Assembly: GCF_010092505.1 (NCBI RefSeq)
Contig: NZ_CP048021.1
Span: 372,001-436,000, forward strand
Direction of reading: 5' to 3'
DNA length: 64,000 bases
Origin: Virgibacillus sp. MSP4-1
GTDB lineage: Bacteria; Bacillota; Bacilli; Bacillales; Alkalibacillaceae
In this document: piece by piece, positions 59,447 to 64,000 of the stretch
How the letters are laid out: every line of letters starts with the position of its first letter
Numbering within the stretch: position 1 is the first letter of the stretch
Notes under the pieces: model-generated
Told to the model about the DNA's origin: nothing
The model's database searches: none
What the model saw: only the letters and a program-made list of their open reading frames with translations
Position numbers and translations under genes: made by a program

Positions 59447-59574
59447 TTATGTTTGGGGAATTAGTCTTTTTCGACTAGATGAGAATAAATGATAGGGTGA
59501 GGCCATCCCCATGCAACTGATATGTTATAGTTTCTAAGGAAGAGACTATACATAAGGAAAGTGCGGGAGGTAAA

Positions 59575-60498
59575 ATGGAGGCAAAATCCAGATGGAAAGG
59601 CTTTGTTTTAGTTATTTTAGGCGCCTTCTTTTGGGGTGTGGGCGGGACGGTTGCTCAGCGTTTGTTTCAGAAGGATCAAATCCCTGTTGAATGGCTGGTA
59701 TCCGTACGACTAGTTCTTGCCGGGCTAATCATGATTTTTATCGCAATGTTTACCAGCAGCCGGAATCGGACATTTCGGATCTGGACCCATAAAAAGGCGG
59801 CCGCTCAATTGATTATTTTTGGCGTTTTCGGGATGCTGGCCGTCCAATTTACATACATGGCTTCAATTAATGATGGGAATGCCGCGGTTGCCACTCTTCT
59901 GCAATATCTGGCGCCGGTTTACATTATTATTTATCTGGCTATGACCAAGGCCAACAGACTCAAAAAGAACGATCTTATCGCAGTTTGTCTGGCTATTATC
60001 GGTACCTTTTTATTACTCACGAATGGATCATTGCAGGAGTTATCCGTACCATTTTCAGCTGTTATATGGGGATTTTTATCAGGAATTGCACTGATGTTTT
60101 ATACGCTTTACGCGAATCCGTTGTTGCAAAAATGGGGTTCTCTGAATGTCATCGGATGGGCAATGATTGTTGGCGGAGCGGCACTTGGACTGTTTTATCC
60201 ACCCTGGAATATTGATATGAGCGGCTGGACCGGTGAGACGGTTTTCTTTCTTATATTTGTCATTTTGTTCGGCACCATGTTTTCATTCTGGTTTTATCTT
60301 GAAAGTTTAAAATATCTTTATCCACAGGAAACGAGTTTACTAGGGAGTGTTGAGCCATTGGCAGCGATTGTTACGTCTGTCGTGTGGCTGCATATCCCAT
60401 TCGGACTCTATCAGGTTATGGGAACGGCCCTTATTCTGGTTATGGTAGTGGTCGTATCGATGCCGGAGAAAAAGCAGGCAGTTCAGGCCGTCCATTAA
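59575..60498 (+). CDS. EamA-family (DMT) membrane transporter
   Basis: The 307-residue protein has two EamA repeats (about residues 9-140 and 153-300) with ten helices. The opening LVILGAFFWGVGGTVAQRLFQ and the second-repeat YPQETSLLGSVEPLAAIVTSVVWL signature are present. It exports or imports small metabolites, substrate unknown. The ATG lies behind GGGAGGT. It is a second EamA transporter in this window and is separate from the one at 4.0 kb. A long terminator hairpin follows. Confidence 0.9.
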   Translation: MEAKSRWKGFVLVILGAFFWGVGGTVAQRLFQKDQIPVEWLVSVRLVLAGLIMIFIAMFTSSRNRTFRIWTHKKAAAQLIIFGVFGMLAVQFTYMASINDGNAAVATLLQYLAPVYIIIYLAMTKANRLKKNDLIAVCLAIIGTFLLLTNGSLQELSVPFSAVIWGFLSGIALMFYTLYANPLLQKWGSLNVIGWAMIVGGAALGLFYPPWNIDMSGWTGETVFFLIFVILFGTMFSFWFYLESLKYLYPQETSLLGSVEPLAAIVTSVVWLHIPFGLYQVMGTALILVMVVVVSMPEKKQAVQAVH

Positions 60499-60808
60499 TT
60501 TCAGATATTATGATTTTGCCTGGATTAGGTTAATTATAAGATCACGGAAAAGCGTAGTTCAGTTTGGAGTACATACAAAATGTATTTCAAAATGGACTAC
60601 TTTTTTTATGCTGTAGGAAATGACGGACCTAATTACATAATAAATACTTTAGGTTTTTCTGTTGAAATTGGAATTATGTGTTAATATGATGGTGAAACAT
60701 GATGAAGAAATATGCTTATTCGAATCTCACGCTTAGAACGGTCAACAGGAAATAAATTATCACTGTTCTTCCACGAAAATGTACCTTAGAAAAGGATGAG
60801 GTGATGCT
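60499..60808. other. Intergenic stretch with terminator and promoter
   Basis: Apart from the terminator at 60553-60607, a good promoter (TTGAAA 60662-60667, 17-bp spacer, TATGAT 60685-60690) drives the DUF2651-like gene with a ~110-nt leader. A 17-codon frame at 60702 has no ribosome binding site. Confidence 0.6.
60553..60607 (+). terminator. Long hairpin terminator after the EamA gene
   Basis: GTAGTTCAGTTTGGAGTACAT pairs with ATGTATTTCAAAATGGACTAC (several wobbles/mismatches), loop ACAAA, then seven T. Confidence 0.85.
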
Positions 60809-61102
60809 ATGAATTTTATTGACTCATTAGATCCGTTTGTTATGCAACTCATAATCATTCCTTTTACCGTGATTGGTTCAGGGGTTTTGCTGGCTGCTGT
60901 CACAAAGAGAATCTTGATCGGTCCTTTAATAACACTAATTCTTAACCTATTGTATGAAATCTGCTATTCATTGTATTTTTACCCGGACTCGGAACTGACC
61001 TTCAGTTCCTGGAATGTAATTTTCCCTCTTTTATCCTTATTCTTTTCAGCAATTTTTGTATGGGTTAGAAAGGCAAATGTGGAAATAGAGATTGAGGATT
61101 AA
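60809..61102 (+). CDS. DUF2651-like small membrane protein
   Basis: The 97-residue protein has three hydrophobic helices (about 12-28, 36-52 and 68-85) and fits the DUF2651 (YbeF-type) pattern of small Bacillus membrane proteins, with DPFVMQLIIIPFTVIGSG and the WNVIFPLLSLFFSAIFVWV helix. The function of this family is unknown. The promoter is well formed at 60662-60690. GATGAGGTGATG precedes the ATG. It is followed by a 40-residue membrane protein gene 45 nt later. Confidence 0.72.
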   Translation: MNFIDSLDPFVMQLIIIPFTVIGSGVLLAAVTKRILIGPLITLILNLLYEICYSLYFYPDSELTFSSWNVIFPLLSLFFSAIFVWVRKANVEIEIED

Positions 61103-61147
61103 GTGACATGATTAATGATGAAGCTAAACGGAGAGAGAGGATGCAAA

Positions 61148-61270
61148 ATGTCTAATGGAACTATGAAGGGAATAGCGATTTTATCCATTATTTGTAATGT
61201 AGTATTAGGATGGTTTTTATACTCTATCTATCAGGAAAACAAAAGAGACAAACAGGAACAACTTATGTAA
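61148..61270 (+). CDS. Very small membrane protein
   Basis: The 40-residue product starts at ATG 61148 behind AGAGAGAGG and has one hydrophobic helix (GIAILSIICNVVLGWFLYSI) followed by a charged KRDKQEQ tail. It may share a transcript with the DUF2651-like gene upstream. A hairpin that could terminate follows its stop codon. No family is known; function unknown. Confidence 0.6.
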   Translation: MSNGTMKGIAILSIICNVVLGWFLYSIYQENKRDKQEQLM

Positions 61271-61273
61271 ACT

Positions 61274-61315
61274 AAAGCAGCAAATAGAATGTATAATTCC
61301 ATTAGCTGCTTTACG
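61274..61315 (+). terminator. Hairpin terminator candidate
   Basis: AAAGCAGC / GCTGCTTT (8 bp) with further pairing AATAGAAT / ATTCCATT inside; short T tail. Confidence 0.55.
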
Positions 61316-61437
61316 TTAACGAGAGGGAGGAAGGCATGCTTACATACAAACCCATTGTCCTGCACAGTCAACTCAACAGAATCTCCCTCTGGATTCTCAA
61401 TTTTCATAATCCCCATCTCTGTTACCGCTTCTGATCC

Positions 61438-62133
61438 TTAATTAAACATTGCCTCCACGATTTTACTGATGTGAATTTCGGTTGTATTGAACAGTGGAAT
61501 GTCAAGGTCATCATCCTTTAGGATCATAGGAAGCTCTGTACAGCCGAGAATCATTCCTTCAACGTTATTTTCATCAATCATTCTGTTTATGATATCGATA
61601 TAGTCTGCCTTTGTCTGTTCATTGACAATCCCGTTTTCCAATTCCTTTACAATTTTGTCATGGATATAGCTCTGTTCGTCTGCTGTTGGAACGACAATGG
61701 TTTTGTTATTTTCTGAAAATGGGGTTTTAAAGAAGTCATGCTCCATGGTAAATTTCGTTCCCAGAAGACCTGTCTTTTGCAGGCCTTTTTCCTGAACCGC
61801 CTGATACGTTTCCTCCACAATGCTTATCATCGGGATTTGTACTCTTTCTTGTACCCGGTCAAATACAATATGAGGTGTGTTTGCGGATATGGCTGCATAG
61901 TCCGCACCGATTTGTTCCAGCTTTTTAACTGCATCTGTGAGGTAGTCTGTGAGTCCATCGATTTGGTTGGAGTCAATCAACTCGAATACTTTGTACATAT
62001 TAATACTGTTAATCAGGAATTCAGGCAAATCCTCCTTAGTTCCAACCCTTTCCTGATACTTCGAAATAATCCCCTGATAGTACTCTACAGTAGATTCAGG
62101 TCCTAATCCGCCAATTAATCCGAGTTTCTTCAT
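61438..62133 (-). CDS. Aspartate/glutamate racemase-family protein
   Basis: The 231-residue protein has the two-domain Asp/Glu racemase fold: KKLGLIGGLGPEST at the start and ILGCTELPMIL with the second catalytic Cys near residue 198. At the first site the usual CNT reads SANTPH, so the first Cys is replaced by Ala. In the E. coli YgeA branch the first residue is Thr, so asymmetric sites are accepted. It may have broad or L-specific racemase activity, or a different lyase role. AGGAGGGAT precedes the ATG. Confidence 0.87.
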   Translation of the reverse strand: MKKLGLIGGLGPESTVEYYQGIISKYQERVGTKEDLPEFLINSINMYKVFELIDSNQIDGLTDYLTDAVKKLEQIGADYAAISANTPHIVFDRVQERVQIPMISIVEETYQAVQEKGLQKTGLLGTKFTMEHDFFKTPFSENNKTIVVPTADEQSYIHDKIVKELENGIVNEQTKADYIDIINRMIDENNVEGMILGCTELPMILKDDDLDIPLFNTTEIHISKIVEAMFN

Positions 62134-62242
62134 TTGTTATCCCTCCTAATCTTATTTTAACATATTGGAATAGTCAGATTTTGATTTTGACCTGGAAAGG
62201 CTGTATGGTTAAAGCAAAGATTCTGCAGGAAAGGGATTTTTT

Positions 62243-62731
62243 ATGAAAATCATTGTCACAGGAGACACTCATATTTCCGGAAAAAATAAGCAGCTTCCAC
62301 CTAAGTTACTGGCTGCCTGCGAAAAAGCCGACCTGATTATCCATACCGGAGATTGGAAGACCCTTGAGGTTTATCGGACGTTAAGGGAATACGCAAAGGT
62401 CATAGGAGTTTATGGGAATGTTGATGGGGAGGAAATTACGGATCAATTTCCCGTAAAGGACAGATTGGAAATAAAGGGATATAAAATCGGTATGGTTCAT
62501 GGTCATGGAGAGAAAAAGACGACGGAAAAGCGGGCCATCGAGGCTTTTCAGGAAGATATGCCGGATATTTTAATTTTTGGCCACTCACACATCCCGCTCA
62601 TCCGGTATTTTAAAAAAACATTGTTGATGAACCCAGGGTCACCCACCGATAAACGAAAACTGCCATTTTATTCATTCGGAGTTTTGGAGATTGGGGAAGA
62701 ACTGCGGACAGAGATTGTTTATTTTAAATAG
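62243..62731 (+). CDS. Metallophosphoesterase (YfcE/MJ0936-like)
   Basis: The 162-residue protein is a calcineurin-like phosphoesterase of the YfcE/MJ0936 type. The metal-binding motifs occur in order: GDTH (residues 7-10), HTGDWK, YGNVDG, MVHGHG and FGHSH. It acts as a phosphodiesterase on small or nucleic-acid substrates with two divalent metals. AAAGGGA precedes the ATG. Its stop codon is followed by a short region matching part of repeat B (GGTGGTGCCT), then the IS110-type element. Confidence 0.9.
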   Translation: MKIIVTGDTHISGKNKQLPPKLLAACEKADLIIHTGDWKTLEVYRTLREYAKVIGVYGNVDGEEITDQFPVKDRLEIKGYKIGMVHGHGEKKTTEKRAIEAFQEDMPDILIFGHSHIPLIRYFKKTLLMNPGSPTDKRKLPFYSFGVLEIGEELRTEIVYFK

Positions 62732-62751
62732 ACTTTCGGGGGTGGTGCCTA

Positions 62752-64000
62752 GTATAGAAAATAGGTTCTATTCCATATAAAAAACCACCGTTTTCATTGT
62801 AAAATAGAAGTACCTACCACAGAACTTCCAATTACTAACCCAATTAAGGAGATGAAAACGATGGTTTCCTCATTATTGAACCATATTCAAGGGAAAAATG
62901 GAAGTCGATGGGCGGATTTTCTTCGAAAAGTAGGTGCAGAAAATTTATTAATTGTGGCGGTAGATGCAGCGAAATATACCCATAAAGGAATGATTTGTAC
63001 ATTTTATGGAGAGATTCTAGTTCGGCCTTTTGAGTTTGATGCATCGATGTCTGGCTTTCAGAAACTTAAGCATCATATAAAAAATGAGATGGATCAACAT
63101 AACTTTAAAAAAGTCGTCATGGGTGTGGAAACAACTGGTCACTATTATGAGGATCTGGTACATCATAGTAAAGATGAAGGGTACCAAGTTCGTATTTTGA
63201 ATGCCGCGACAACGGCCAATGAACGAAAGTCTATTTTGAATGGGTCAAAGACTGATAACCTCGACCTTATGGCTATTGTCCAGTCAATTATATACGGACG
63301 GGGTACTTCAAGCGAGTTAGCAACTGGCAAGGTACATGATCTTCAAAAACTTACTCGTGCTCGTCGTGAATTAGTCAAAGGAGAAACAGCAGTAAAAAAT
63401 CTTATTCGTGTTTATCTTGACTATATCTTTCGGGAATTCCAGGGGAAAAGTGTCTGGAAGGATGGTAAGCATAGAAACGTAAAACCATTTTCACAGTTAT
63501 TTGGTAAAGCGCCACGTTATATCATGCGACACTGCCTTCACCCGAGCGATATCTTATCCCTTGGAGCAGAAGGGTTACGTGAACTTTCCATTCGCGAGAA
63601 TTTAAAAATGCGCGATCAATCCATTGAGACTCTTTTGGCATTTGCGAAATACTCCATATCCAAACCAAAAGACGACCTTCAGGTCGAACATTACTTATTA
63701 AAACAGCAATTAGATCAGTTGGAGTTATTAGAGAGACAAATTAAGAATTTAGAAAGGCAAATTGAAGACTTGTTTGTACAAACAGAAGGAGCTGTGACGT
63801 TAAGTGTTTCAGGAATCGGGGTCGTAACGGGAGCAGAATTATATGCGGAAATGGGCGATATTTCCGATTTCGATCATGCGGGGCAACTTATTAAAATGGC
63901 AGGGACAAATCCTATCGTAAAACAATCAGGGGACAGAAGTCCGTCTTATTATGCCGTTTCTAAACAGGGAAGGCGGACTTTCCGAAACATCGTTTACCAG
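62752..64000 (+). mobile_element. IS110-family element, left part (right end outside window)
   Basis: The element is recognised from its transposase. The left boundary is uncertain and taken at the end of the repeat-B-like GGTGGTGCCT. Only about 110 bp of non-coding sequence lie between that point and the transposase ATG, so a long 5' guide-RNA region (bridge RNA) is not obvious; it could be short or on the right end, as in IS1111-type members. Confidence 0.6.
62861..64000 (+). CDS. IS110-family transposase (partial, 3' end outside window)
   Basis: 380 codons are open to the window end. The N-terminal DEDD RuvC-like domain shows VAVDAAKYTHKG (first Asp), MGVETTGHYYED (Glu) and KTDNLDLMAI (last Asps), then a long coiled-coil linker (LDQLELLERQIKNLERQIEDL) and the C-terminal transposase_20 domain with SVSGIGVVTGAELYAEMGDI and the later SGDRSP region that holds the catalytic Ser in this family. 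AAGGAGATG precedes the ATG at 62861. IS110 transposases are guided by structured RNAs (bridge RNA) and make no inverted repeats or duplications. Confidence 0.93.
   Translation, partial: MVSSLLNHIQGKNGSRWADFLRKVGAENLLIVAVDAAKYTHKGMICTFYGEILVRPFEFDASMSGFQKLKHHIKNEMDQHNFKKVVMGVETTGHYYEDLVHHSKDEGYQVRILNAATTANERKSILNGSKTDNLDLMAIVQSIIYGRGTSSELATGKVHDLQKLTRARRELVKGETAVKNLIRVYLDYIFREFQGKSVWKDGKHRNVKPFSQLFGKAPRYIMRHCLHPSDILSLGAEGLRELSIRENLKMRDQSIETLLAFAKYSISKPKDDLQVEHYLLKQQLDQLELLERQIKNLERQIEDLFVQTEGAVTLSVSGIGVVTGAELYAEMGDISDFDHAGQLIKMAGTNPIVKQSGDRSPSYYAVSKQGRRTFRNIVYQ

Noticed and set aside
61231-61416. 61-codon minus-strand frame next to the racemase gene
   Set aside because: It overlaps a small membrane protein gene and a terminator hairpin on the plus strand, and its start lacks a ribosome binding site.
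1-64000. CRISPR arrays, tRNA or rRNA genes
   Set aside because: No regularly spaced repeats and no recognisable tRNA or rRNA segment were seen by eye. A tRNA scan was not possible, so a missed tRNA cannot be excluded fully.

Overview
The window reads as a chromosomal segment of an endospore-forming, low-GC Gram-positive bacterium of the Bacillaceae. Support comes from a GerA-type germinant-receptor operon, a CwlC-like amidase without signal peptide, strong GGAGG ribosome binding sites, ATG/GTG/TTG starts, many rho-independent terminators, an S-box riboswitch, and small proteins of Bacillus-type families (DUF2200, DUF2651, DUF3139, DUF4181-like). OpuAC and several Na+-type carriers would suit a halotolerant genus such as Halobacillus, Virgibacillus or Oceanobacillus, but the genus is a guess. 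I saw no rRNA, tRNA or CRISPR array.

Layout. 0-14.3 kb: single genes and short operons for transport (partial FUSC protein, two-domain EamA exporter, MFS exporter, OpuAC), lipoproteins, and small stress or detoxification enzymes (MBL, DinB-fold, DJ-1, VOC). 14.3-16.1 kb: a complete IS1595-family element with 23-bp inverted repeats, an 8-bp target duplication and a 2H phosphoesterase (RNA-ligase-like) passenger gene. 16.1-22.2 kb: a structured repeat, an AEC carrier, a flavin-type general stress protein, and a germinant-receptor operon (A, B and C subunits plus a tiny membrane protein), ending at a second copy of the structured repeat. 22.3-24.4 kb: a SAM-I-riboswitch-controlled operon of a cyclase-family enzyme and a MetE-like methyltransferase.

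26.7-39.7 kb is a defence-type island: a MazG pyrophosphohydrolase between two palindromic repeats, then dptF-dptG-dptH (the restriction half of the Dnd phosphorothioate system, with no modification genes in the window), then on the other strand a PLD-helicase-DUF3427 protein and a NUDIX hydrolase.

40-46.7 kb: a metabolic block with an amidohydrolase/DUF59/DJ-1 operon, a CdaR-type regulator and a GlcD-GlcF glycolate oxidase pair. 46.9-52.9 kb: a TetR-controlled SMR pair, a P-loop kinase, a VOC protein, a dicarboxylate/amino-acid symporter, a YeeE/YedE sulfur transporter and a thioredoxin whose first active-site Cys codon is TGA. 53-62.7 kb: a cell-wall hydrolase, an S9 peptidase, several small membrane proteins, a par/Fst-like type I toxin-antitoxin locus, another EamA transporter, an Asp/Glu racemase and a phosphodiesterase. 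The window ends inside an IS110-family transposase gene.

Two families of short dispersed repeats recur directly behind stop codons: A carries GGGACTGTCCC and B carries GGTGCCTGTCAC. The observations most worth following are the TGA-containing thioredoxin with a SECIS-like hairpin, the orphan DptFGH island, the type I toxin-antitoxin locus, the IS passenger gene, the AUU-start gene and the dispersed 3'-UTR repeats.
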